DNA of 64,000 nucleotides from an uncultured Myxococcales bacterium (GTDB lineage Bacteria; Myxococcota; Myxococcia; Myxococcales; Myxococcaceae): NCBI GenBank assembly GCA_937980205.1, contig CALJKW010000050.1:62001-126000 (forward strand). Reading direction: 5' to 3'. Below the pieces are notes generated by a model. The model saw only the letters and a list, made by a program, of their open reading frames with translations. It ran no database searches and was not told the origin of the DNA. Shown here one piece after another: positions 15,764 through 22,441 of this stretch. Position numbers and translations under genes: made by a program. The stretch's first letter is position 1, and every line of letters begins with the position of its first letter.

Positions 15764-17110
15764 ATGAGAATCGCCGAGCTGGCCAGGATGCTGGCGATGC
15801 GCGCCCGAGTGCGGCGCCGGAGCAGCTGGTCGCGGGAGCGGGTGCTCGAGCACCAGGGCCGCGAGCTGGCGCGCCTGCTCAGCTTCGCGCGCGAACGGTC
15901 CGCCCATTACCGGCGCGTGCTGAAGCCCGGTGCTCCGCTGCACGAGCAGCCCGTGCTGACGAAGGCCGTGCTGCTGGAGTCGTACGCGGACATTGTTACC
16001 GACCCGCGGCTCTCGCTGCCGGAGCTGGTTGCGTTCGTCGACCGCGCCGATGGCGACGAGCTGTTTGTGGGGCGGTACCGCGTCGCAGCGACCTCCGGAT
16101 CGTCGGGGCGCCGTTCGACCATCGCCAGCGACCCGACCGAGTGGGCGACGGTCATTGCGTCTTATGCGCGCGCGAACGAGTGGGCCGGCATCCGGATTTC
16201 GCCGCGCCACCGGCCGCGCATGGCGGTGGTGAGCTCGCGCGCGGCGTTTCATCAATCGAACGTCGTCGCACGCAGCATCGACAGCCCGCTGGTCAAGACG
16301 CTGAGGCTCGACGCGGCCGAATCGCTCTCGTCGATAACGCGCGCGCTCGACGCATTCCAGCCCGAGGTGTTGGTGGCGTACGCCTCGATGCTCCGCATCC
16401 TTGCCGCGGAGCAGCTCGAGGGCCGGCTGCACCTGGCGCCGCGGGCGGTCAACTGCTCGTCCGAAGTGCTGACGCTGCACGCGCGAGCGCTCGCCGAGCG
16501 CGCCTTTGGGGTGCGCGTCTTCGAGGTCTATGCGGCGACCGAGACTGCGGGCATCGCCGCCGAGTGCTCGCATCACCGCGGCATGCACGTGTTCGAGGAT
16601 CTGCTGATTGCCGAGCCGGTCGACGATGCGTATCGGCCGGTGCCTGACGGCGTCTCTGCGTCGCGGCTGCTCGTCACGGTGCTCGGGTCGCGCACGGTGC
16701 CGCTGATCCGCTACGAGCTCACGGACCGCGTCACCTTCGCCGTGGATCCGTGCACGTGCGGCCTGCCGTTCAGGCTCATCGCGTCGGTCGACGGCCGCAG
16801 CGACGACGTGCTGCAGCTGCCCGGGGCGCGGGGCCCCACGGTGCGGGTGCACCCCGTCCTCTTTCACCGCGTGCTCGAGCCCGTTCCGGCGCAGGCCTGG
16901 CAGGTCCGGCAGGAGCCGGCCGGCCTCAGGGTGCTGCTCGCGCAGCCTGCGCAGGCGCTCCGCGACGAGGAGCTGAGGGCGCTGCTCGAGGCGGCCCTCG
17001 ACAGCGCCGGCGTGCGCCCCCCGCCGATTGAGATCGAGCACGTCGCGGCGATTCCGGCCGGAGCCGCCGGGAAGCGACCGATGGTGGTCGCGATGCGGCC
17101 AGGAGGTTGA
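15764..17110 (+). CDS. PaaK-like (phenylacetate-CoA ligase family) adenylate-forming enzyme
   Basis: Protein of 448 aa. It shows AMP-binding superfamily motifs: phosphate-binding loop ATSGSSGRRSTI (about 109-120), VYAATETAGIAAEC, LIRYELTDRVTF and SVDGRSDDVLQL, and a short C-terminal lid. The spacing matches the PaaK/F390-synthetase-related group, not classic acyl-CoA synthetases. Reaction expected: ATP-dependent activation of a carboxylic acid, often followed by CoA transfer. Neighbours are a divergent MFS exporter, an unknown nuclease-like protein and a GMC oxidoreductase, so a small tailoring or biosynthesis locus is plausible. The next gene starts 8 bases downstream. Confidence 0.8.
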   Translation: MRIAELARMLAMRARVRRRSSWSRERVLEHQGRELARLLSFARERSAHYRRVLKPGAPLHEQPVLTKAVLLESYADIVTDPRLSLPELVAFVDRADGDELFVGRYRVAATSGSSGRRSTIASDPTEWATVIASYARANEWAGIRISPRHRPRMAVVSSRAAFHQSNVVARSIDSPLVKTLRLDAAESLSSITRALDAFQPEVLVAYASMLRILAAEQLEGRLHLAPRAVNCSSEVLTLHARALAERAFGVRVFEVYAATETAGIAAECSHHRGMHVFEDLLIAEPVDDAYRPVPDGVSASRLLVTVLGSRTVPLIRYELTDRVTFAVDPCTCGLPFRLIASVDGRSDDVLQLPGARGPTVRVHPVLFHRVLEPVPAQAWQVRQEPAGLRVLLAQPAQALRDEELRALLEAALDSAGVRPPPIEIEHVAAIPAGAAGKRPMVVAMRPGG

Positions 17111-17117
17111 CTGGACC

Positions 17118-17738
17118 ATGGATCCGTCCGTCGCGCTCGTGCAGGCGTACCTTCACGTGAACGGGTACTTCACCGTGGCCGAGTATCCGGTGCTCGAGGC
17201 GCTGCACGGCGCGCGCGCCCGCTCGGTGACCGATCTCGACATTCTGGCGTTCCGGTTTCCGCACGCCGCCCACGACGTCATGCGCGGGCGAGCTCATGGG
17301 CCGTTGGGCGTGACGCCCGACGCGGTCCTCGGCGCCCCCGTCGATCGGCCGGATATGATCGTCGGCGAGATTAAAGAGGGCGTCGCGCGATTCAACCCGG
17401 CGACGCGAGATCCGGCGGTGCTGGAGATAGCGCTCGCGCGCTTCGGCTGCTGCAGCGCCGAGCACATGGGGCCAGTCGTGCGCTCCCTTTTGTCCCGCGG
17501 CCGTGCCGAGACGCCAGCCGGTCACGTGGTTCGCATGATCGCATTCGGTGCCGCCCCCGAACCCTCCGACGGAGAGCGGTGGACGACGGTGCCCATGTCG
17601 CACGTCGTCGGTTTCCTCACCGCGTACCTGAAACAGCACTGGGACGTGCTGCGCCACGCTCAGCTGCGCGAGCAAGGCTTGTCGATGCTCGCGCTGTTGG
17701 AGAAGTGTCGCGCCTCTGCTGCGCCGCGGCGCGCTTGA
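17118..17738 (+). CDS. Unknown protein with PD-(D/E)XK-like motif
   Basis: Protein of 206 aa from ATG 17118; AGGAGG overlaps the end of the previous gene 11 bases upstream, so the two are co-transcribed. The N-terminal half has VQAYLHVNGYFTVAEYPVLE, TDLDILAFRFP and DMIVGEIKEG, an Asp then Glu-x-Lys pattern as in PD-(D/E)XK nucleases. The rest is helical with FGCCSAEHM and a terminal Leu/Arg-rich helix. I do not recognise a named family. Pairing a nuclease-like fold with an adenylate-forming enzyme is odd, and the fold may serve a non-nuclease purpose here. Confidence 0.6.
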   Translation: MDPSVALVQAYLHVNGYFTVAEYPVLEALHGARARSVTDLDILAFRFPHAAHDVMRGRAHGPLGVTPDAVLGAPVDRPDMIVGEIKEGVARFNPATRDPAVLEIALARFGCCSAEHMGPVVRSLLSRGRAETPAGHVVRMIAFGAAPEPSDGERWTTVPMSHVVGFLTAYLKQHWDVLRHAQLREQGLSMLALLEKCRASAAPRRA

Positions 17739-17744
17739 GCGACC

Positions 17745-17918
17745 TCAGGGAGCGCCGGCCACCCACCGCGCGATGTCGAACGTCGTGATTGTGGCGAGGA
17801 CGCGGCCGCCGACGTCGACGACGCGCGTGTGCGGTGAAATGGCGAGCGGGACCGTCCCCATCACGTCGCGCACGTCTTCCGACCGCAGCAGCTCCGAGAA
17901 CTGCCCAACCTCCTGCAC
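17745..17918 (-). pseudogene. CBS-domain remnant with internal deletion
   Basis: The minus strand encodes a 57-codon stretch from GTG 17918 to TGA 17745. It reads SELLRSEDVRDVMGTVPLAISPHTRVVDV and then directly GGRVLATITTFDIARWVAGAP. That is the start and end of a CBS domain with about 15-20 central residues missing between VVDV and GGRV. An in-frame stop precedes the GTG. Only half of the usual tandem CBS pair is left. Most likely a gene relic between convergent genes, not a functional protein. Confidence 0.55.
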
Positions 17919-17961
17919 GTGTCAGGCGTCAACTCGGTCAGTCCCGGCCAGCGGCTTGAGA

Positions 17962-17985
17962 GTGAAGTGCTGCCGTCGACTTCAC
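17962..17985. terminator. Hairpin at the end of the GMC oxidoreductase gene
   Basis: GTGAAGT (17962-17968) and ACTTCAC (17979-17985) pair perfectly around a 10-base loop, overlapping the stop codon of the gene ending at 17982. There is no T-tract on the minus strand, so termination would be Rho-assisted or partial. Confidence 0.35.
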
Positions 17986-19331
17986 CTCGATGACCGAAGG
18001 GGCGCCCTGCGGTTCGCAAGCACCGAGCCTGCGACGCGCAGAGCGTTCGCTGCCAGCGTCAGGCTGGGATGACCGTCGGTGGCGCCGGGCACGCCCGCGC
18101 CGTCGGCGACGAAGACGTTGGGGAACTCGCGGAGGCGGCCATCGCTGTCCACGAGGTCGAGGCACGTGCCCGTCTCGTGACCGCCCGAGGCAAAGTCGTT
18201 CGCGTCGTAGATGCAGTAGACGTCGGCGCCGCCATCGCCCAGCAGCTCTGCGATGCGCGTGCATTCGGTGTTCATCTGCTTCGCCAGGCGGTTCTCCCAG
18301 TCCGTGTGCTGACAGCGCACGAAGCGCGGTATTGCGCGACCCAGCGCGTCGCGCGCGCGCGCGTCAAGCTCGACGGTGCGCGGCCGCAACGGGTCGGTCT
18401 CGCCCATCGCGAAGACGACGTAGAAAGACTTCGTCGCGGCCGTTCTGGCAGTGAAGCCGAGCTCCGCGACGTCGTCGGGGTCGAGGTGCTCGAGCGGTGT
18501 CGGCCCGCGGATCTCGAGGGTGAACCGAACGTCGGCGTCGGGCCGCGGCGCGATGACTGCAGAGAAATCGGGCCGGCCGACCGGGTGAGGTCGCGCCGGC
18601 TGGCGCGCGACGATGCAGAGCGCCCCCGCGAGCAGGTGGTCGGCGTACGGCAGGCGGGCTCTCGCCCGCGACCCGCGGCTCGCCTCGATGATTCGGGCGG
18701 TCTCCACCGGCGAGGCGGCGAGCACGAGCTTCCGCGCTTCGAGGACGGTGCCGTCCGCGAGGCGTACCGCGACGCCGCGTGCAGAAGACTCGAACGACAG
18801 CGCGGTCGCCTGGCGCACCCTTCGCCACGCGAGGTCGGCCGCGGTGAGCATTCTGCTCCCGCGGCGCAGCACGGCTTCGCGCTTCACCAGGGCGTCGAGG
18901 CCGAGCGTCGCCAGCCGGCGGTGCACCTGTCCACGTGCGCCGCTCATGACGTGGAGCCGGCGCTCGGCGAGCGCCACCCACGGCGCGAGCTGCTCGAGCT
19001 CTCGCGGCCACGCTGCGCCGAGCGCTCGTCGCCACCGGAAGTAGTCGGCACGCGGGCGCATCATCCATCCGCCCCACAGGAGCGTCCGCCCGCCAAGGGC
19101 CCGCACGCGGTGCCACGCGTATCCTCGAGGCGCACGGTACCGCCAGCGACTGGCGTCGACGGCAGTCAATCGCTTCGTCGCGCGCAGGAAGCAGGGGTAG
19201 TCGCCGGGAAGCGGCCGGCGGGGGACGGGGCCTGCTTCGAACGTCAGCACGCGGCGGCCCGCGCGCGAGAGATGATCGGCCACGAGCGCGCCGCACAGAC
19301 CGCCGCCGATGACGAGAGTGTCGAAGTGCAT
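17982..19331 (-). CDS. GMC-family FAD-dependent oxidoreductase
   Basis: Protein of 449 aa from ATG 19331 (TTG 19340 would add three residues). The N-terminus has the FAD dinucleotide fold (LVIGGGLCGALVADHL, then VLTFEAGP). The middle has WGGWMMRP. The C-terminus has the GMC signature FVADGAGVPGATDGHPSLTLAANALRVA. GMC enzymes oxidise alcohols or related groups with FAD, and in mycofactocin systems a GMC enzyme is a peptide-cluster partner. Upstream on the same strand lie a perfect 24-bp palindrome (16 bases before the start) and a 12-codon ORF. Substrate unknown; lack of a signal peptide implies a cytoplasmic enzyme. Confidence 0.8.
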   Translation of the reverse strand: MHFDTLVIGGGLCGALVADHLSRAGRRVLTFEAGPVPRRPLPGDYPCFLRATKRLTAVDASRWRYRAPRGYAWHRVRALGGRTLLWGGWMMRPRADYFRWRRALGAAWPRELEQLAPWVALAERRLHVMSGARGQVHRRLATLGLDALVKREAVLRRGSRMLTAADLAWRRVRQATALSFESSARGVAVRLADGTVLEARKLVLAASPVETARIIEASRGSRARARLPYADHLLAGALCIVARQPARPHPVGRPDFSAVIAPRPDADVRFTLEIRGPTPLEHLDPDDVAELGFTARTAATKSFYVVFAMGETDPLRPRTVELDARARDALGRAIPRFVRCQHTDWENRLAKQMNTECTRIAELLGDGGADVYCIYDANDFASGGHETGTCLDLVDSDGRLREFPNVFVADGAGVPGATDGHPSLTLAANALRVAGSVLANRRAPLRSSR

Positions 19332-19347
19332 GGTGAGCAACAGAAGT

Positions 19348-19371
19348 GGCGGCCGAGCATGCTCGGCCGCC
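19348..19371. promoter_or_regulatory. Perfect 24-bp palindrome upstream of GMC oxidoreductase
   Basis: GGCGGCCGAGCA is followed at once by its exact reverse complement TGCTCGGCCGCC, with no spacer. It sits 16 bases before the GMC start and 69 bases after the stop of the 12-codon ORF. No T-run follows on the minus strand. It could be a dimeric-regulator operator or a strong hairpin controlling read-through or translation. Confidence 0.65.
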
Positions 19372-19440
19372 GGTCAGGGTGGATCGATTCGGCCGTGCCT
19401 TCGACGCTGACCTCGCGCCGAGTGCGGCCGGCGGCGGGGA

Positions 19441-19479
19441 CTACACGCCGCAGTGACGGATCTTCAGCTTCTTCTTCAT
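19441..19479 (-). CDS. Candidate 12-residue peptide ORF (MKKKLKIRHCGV)
   Basis: ATG 19479 to TAG 19441, encoding MKKKLKIRHCGV. A GAGGAGGT Shine-Dalgarno-like sequence ends 11-12 bases upstream, which is strong though slightly far. The peptide is basic with a C-terminal His-Cys-Gly-Val. It lies between the divergent CsoR-led operon and the GMC oxidoreductase, with a palindrome between ORF and enzyme, the usual order for a peptide precursor and its modifying gene. It may equally be an upstream leader ORF controlling the GMC gene, or chance. Confidence 0.35.
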   Translation of the reverse strand: MKKKLKIRHCGV

Positions 19480-19675
19480 GTCTTCGGTGCACCTCCTCTG
19501 CCGCCGGGTGGCGGGCGGCGTTACCGTGCACGCACGAAGCGCGCCCCTGGTGCTGCTCTCGATACGGTGACGCCGCCCCTGCAGAACCTGCGCGTTCGGT
19601 GGCGGCCGTCGCGTTTTTTGCGCTGCGCGCAGATGTGTCCCGGGGAAGGACGGTGGGCACGCTTTCTGAATCCCG

Positions 19676-19690
19676 TACCCCCGGAGGGTA
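19676..19690. promoter_or_regulatory. CsoR-type operator (TACCC-CCGGA-GGGTA)
   Basis: The inverted repeat TACCC/GGGTA with a C/G-rich 5-base centre has the form recognised by CsoR/RcnR-family repressors. It ends 5 bases before the GTG start of the CsoR-family gene and contains its GGAGG ribosome-binding site (19683-19687). This points to autoregulation of the whole efflux operon. Confidence 0.65.
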
Positions 19691-19695
19691 GTGCG

Positions 19696-20013
19696 GTGGC
19701 CCGAGAGAACGACAAGAACGCGCAAGCCCGACTCAAGCGGATCGCCGGTCAGGTCGCGGGCATTCAGCAGATGCTCGAGGGGGGGCGTGACTGTGTGGAG
19801 GTGCTGCACCAGCTCGCTGCGGTGCAGGCCGCGCTGATCGAGACGGGGCGGGTCATCCTCGCGGAGCAGTTCGAGGCCGCGCTCGAAGCCGCGGTCGCCG
19901 CCGGTGACCCCCGCGCTCGGCGCGAGCGCCTCGACGCGATGATGGCGATGTTCGCGCGGTTCTCGCGGCTCAACGGCGCGCAGGGCGGGGCGCGCGCGGG
20001 AGAGGCGCCATGA
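19696..20013 (+). CDS. CsoR/FrmR-family repressor lacking the usual Cu(I) ligands
   Basis: Protein of 105 aa from GTG 19696 (GGAGG 8 bases upstream). It is an all-helical DUF156 protein: ARLKRIAGQVAGIQQMLE, then GRDCVEVLHQLAAVQAAL, then GRVILAEQF. The Cys equivalent to Cys36 of CsoR is present (RDCVEVL). The His and Cys of the next helix (H-x3-C in CsoR) are replaced by Gln and Ala (AEQFEAAL against EDHLSHCV), so a standard Cu(I) site cannot form. It may sense another metal, aldehyde or sulfur species, or use a different ligand set. First gene of the efflux operon; it overlaps the TolC-like gene by 4 bases. Confidence 0.85.
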   Translation: MARENDKNAQARLKRIAGQVAGIQQMLEGGRDCVEVLHQLAAVQAALIETGRVILAEQFEAALEAAVAAGDPRARRERLDAMMAMFARFSRLNGAQGGARAGEAP

Positions 20014-21254
20014 GTCCGCGCGTCGTCGCCTGCACCTGGATCGTGCTCGCTTCTTCCGCGGCGGCCGAGGAGCAGGCCGACGCTCTGCCCTCGCCGCTGC
20101 CGCTCGAATACGTGCTCCAGCGCGCGGCGGAACGTCGCCCGGAGGTGGCCGCGGCCACGGCGCGGGCGCGCGCTGCAGGGCAGCGGCGCGCCATCGTCAC
20201 CGCGCTCGACGATCCGATGGTGTTTCCGAGCGCGGATCACGTGCCGTTCATGGGCGGCGGCGCCGACGTGAGCCTCACCTTCGAGCAGCGCTTTCCACTC
20301 TCGCGCGTGCTCACCCACCGCGGCAGCGCCGCCGAGGCCGAGGCGGCGCGATTGACGGCCGACTCGAAGCGCGTGGAGCTCGACGTCGAGCTCGACGCCG
20401 CGCGGGCCTTCTTCATGTTACAGGAGCGCCGCGGCCTCGCCCGAATCCTGGTGGAGCAGCGGGCGCTCGCGCAGCAGATGGTGCGGGCGGCGACGGCGCG
20501 CTACGGCACCGGCACCGGCGCGCAGGCCGACGTGCTTCGCGCGGAGATCGAGCTCTCCCGCCTCGAGGCACTGGCGCGCGCGGCCGTCGCGGACGTCAGC
20601 GGCGCCGAGGCGATGCTCAACGCGGCGCTCGCGCGTCCGGCGATGGCCGAGATTCCACCGCTCGACGCCGCCGCGGTCACCGAGGTGCCCCCAGAGCCGG
20701 CCGAGGCGGTGCGCGCCGCGATCGACGCGCGCCCGGAGCTGCGGGCAGGCCGCGCCGAGATCGACCGCGCCGAGGCCGACATCCGCACGATGCGCTCGAT
20801 GTACCTGCCGATGGGCATGGTTCGCACCGGCCCCGCGTACACGATGGCCGACAAATTCGGGTGGATGGTGATGGTCGGCGTCAGCATCCCGCTGTGGCGC
20901 GGGCGTCTGAACGCCGGGGTTGCCGAGGCCGAGGCGATGGCGAGCATGGCGCGCTCCGACCTCGAGGCGATGCAGCGCATGGTGAGCGGCGAAGCGGCGC
21001 GGGCGCGCGCCGAGGTCGCGTCGGTGCGCGAGCGGTACGTGGCGCTGAAGGAGCAGGTCGTGCCCAAGGCGAAGCAGGCGGTCGAAGCGAGCCTCGCCGG
21101 GTACATGACCGGCCAGCTGCCGCTGGTCAGCGTCGTCGAGGTGGCGCAGGCGCTATGGATGGCGCAGGCCGACGTGATCATGGCCGAGGCCGAGCTCGGC
21201 ATCGCGCGGGCGCGCCTCGACCGCGCCGTCGCTGCGCGGGGGGCGCGACGATGA
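20010..21254 (+). CDS. TolC/CusC-like outer-membrane efflux protein
   Basis: Protein of 414 aa with ATGA overlap to the CsoR-family gene. A short signal region (RVVACTWIVLASSAAA) is followed by two OEP repeats: LPLEYVLQRAAERRPEVAAATARARAAGQ to LNAALARP, and AIDARPELRAGRAEIDRAEADIRTMRSMYLP to the C-terminus. Long coiled-coil helices and the GVSIPLWRGR strand are typical. It forms the outer-membrane channel of a tripartite heavy-metal pump with the next two genes. A Met-rich stretch (MRSMYLPMGM) is suggestive of Cu/Ag context. Confidence 0.9.
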   Translation: MSPRVVACTWIVLASSAAAEEQADALPSPLPLEYVLQRAAERRPEVAAATARARAAGQRRAIVTALDDPMVFPSADHVPFMGGGADVSLTFEQRFPLSRVLTHRGSAAEAEAARLTADSKRVELDVELDAARAFFMLQERRGLARILVEQRALAQQMVRAATARYGTGTGAQADVLRAEIELSRLEALARAAVADVSGAEAMLNAALARPAMAEIPPLDAAAVTEVPPEPAEAVRAAIDARPELRAGRAEIDRAEADIRTMRSMYLPMGMVRTGPAYTMADKFGWMVMVGVSIPLWRGRLNAGVAEAEAMASMARSDLEAMQRMVSGEAARARAEVASVRERYVALKEQVVPKAKQAVEASLAGYMTGQLPLVSVVEVAQALWMAQADVIMAEAELGIARARLDRAVAARGARR

Positions 21255-22441
21255 GCGCCTTCGACCTCGGCCGCCGCACCGTCACTCCGCTGGTCGTCCT
21301 TACCGTGGTCGGCGTCGCGCTGCTCGCGGCCCGCTGCGGCAAGCAGGAACCTGCCGCGCCCGATCACGCGCAGCACGACACCGCCACTGCGGCGCCGCCG
21401 GGCCATTCGGAACATGCGGGAGCGCCGGCGGCGGACGCGCCCGATGCGGGCGCGCCTCACGGCTACGTGCCGGTGAGCGTGGAGGCGTCTCGCCTCGCGG
21501 CCATGGCCGTCTCGACCGCGTTGGTCGAAGAAAGCGAAGTCACGCGGCGGGTGCGCACCGTCGGGCTCGTGGTGCTCGACGAGACGCGCACCGCGCACGT
21601 GCACCCGAAGGTGCGCGGCTGGATCGACGGTATTTCGGTCAACTTCGTGGGCCAGCGCGTCGAGGCGGGAGACGTCCTGTGCACCATCTACAGCCAGGAG
21701 GTGTACGCCGCCGAGAGCGAGCTCCTGGCGGTGCTCGGTCAGGGCGGCCCGCTTCTCCAGGCCGCGCGACGCCGGCTCGCCCTCTGGGACGTACCGAAGT
21801 CCGAGATCGCTCGCCTCGAGCGCAGCGGCGAGGCCCGCCGCACCTTTCCGCTGCTCGCGCCGCGGGCGGGCACGGTCGTCGCGAAGCAGGCGCTGCAGGG
21901 CATGTACGTCGACGCCTCGCTCGAGCTCTACACGCTGTCGGATCTCACCAGACTGTGGGTGCTCGCCGACGTCTACGACGCTGACGTGCCCTTCGTGACG
22001 GAGGGCGCCCGCGCGCGCCTTCGCATCCAGGGCCTGTCCGCGCCCATCGACACGACGGTCGCGTTCCTGTACCCGACGCTCGACGAGGCGACGCGCACGC
22101 GCAAAGCGCGCTTCGAGCTCGACATCACGACCGCGCGCCTGCTGCCGGGGGCCTTCGTCGACGTAGAGCTCGAGCTCGCCGTCGGACGGGGCCTCACGGT
22201 TCCCGAGAGCGCGGTCATCCGCACCGGCACCCGGTCGATCGTCTTCGTCGCACACGGCGAGCCTGCGGCGCAGTTCGAGCCGCGCGAGGTGAGGCTCGGC
22301 GCGCTCGCGGGCGATCGCTACATCGTCGAGACCGGCCTCGCCGCCGGCGAGCGCGTGGCCACAGGGGCGCAGTTCCTGCTCGACTCGGAGAGCCGGGTGC
22401 GCGCGAGCTCGTCGAAAGGGGCCGGCCATGGGGGGCACTGA
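21251..22441 (+). CDS. CusB/CzcB-like periplasmic adaptor (membrane fusion protein)
   Basis: Protein of 396 aa, ATGA overlap with the channel gene. An N-terminal membrane anchor is followed by a His-rich segment (PDHAQHDTATAAPPGHSEHAG) and the C-terminus is SKGAGHGGH; both could bind metal. The core shows the adaptor order: barrel-sandwich start (RTAHVHPKVRGWIDGISVNFVGQRVEAGDVLC), hairpin, lipoyl return (FPLLAPRAGTVVAK) and beta-barrel (LWVLADVYDADV). It bridges the RND pump and outer channel and may hand periplasmic metal to the pump. Confidence 0.9.
   Translation: MSAFDLGRRTVTPLVVLTVVGVALLAARCGKQEPAAPDHAQHDTATAAPPGHSEHAGAPAADAPDAGAPHGYVPVSVEASRLAAMAVSTALVEESEVTRRVRTVGLVVLDETRTAHVHPKVRGWIDGISVNFVGQRVEAGDVLCTIYSQEVYAAESELLAVLGQGGPLLQAARRRLALWDVPKSEIARLERSGEARRTFPLLAPRAGTVVAKQALQGMYVDASLELYTLSDLTRLWVLADVYDADVPFVTEGARARLRIQGLSAPIDTTVAFLYPTLDEATRTRKARFELDITTARLLPGAFVDVELELAVGRGLTVPESAVIRTGTRSIVFVAHGEPAAQFEPREVRLGALAGDRYIVETGLAAGERVATGAQFLLDSESRVRASSSKGAGHGGH

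Noticed and set aside
14366..17119. 917-aa minus-strand open frame covering both the MFS gene and the PaaK-like region
   Set aside because: Only the part below about 15595 is MFS-like. The rest is low-complexity Arg/Ala-rich shadow of the plus-strand PaaK-like gene.
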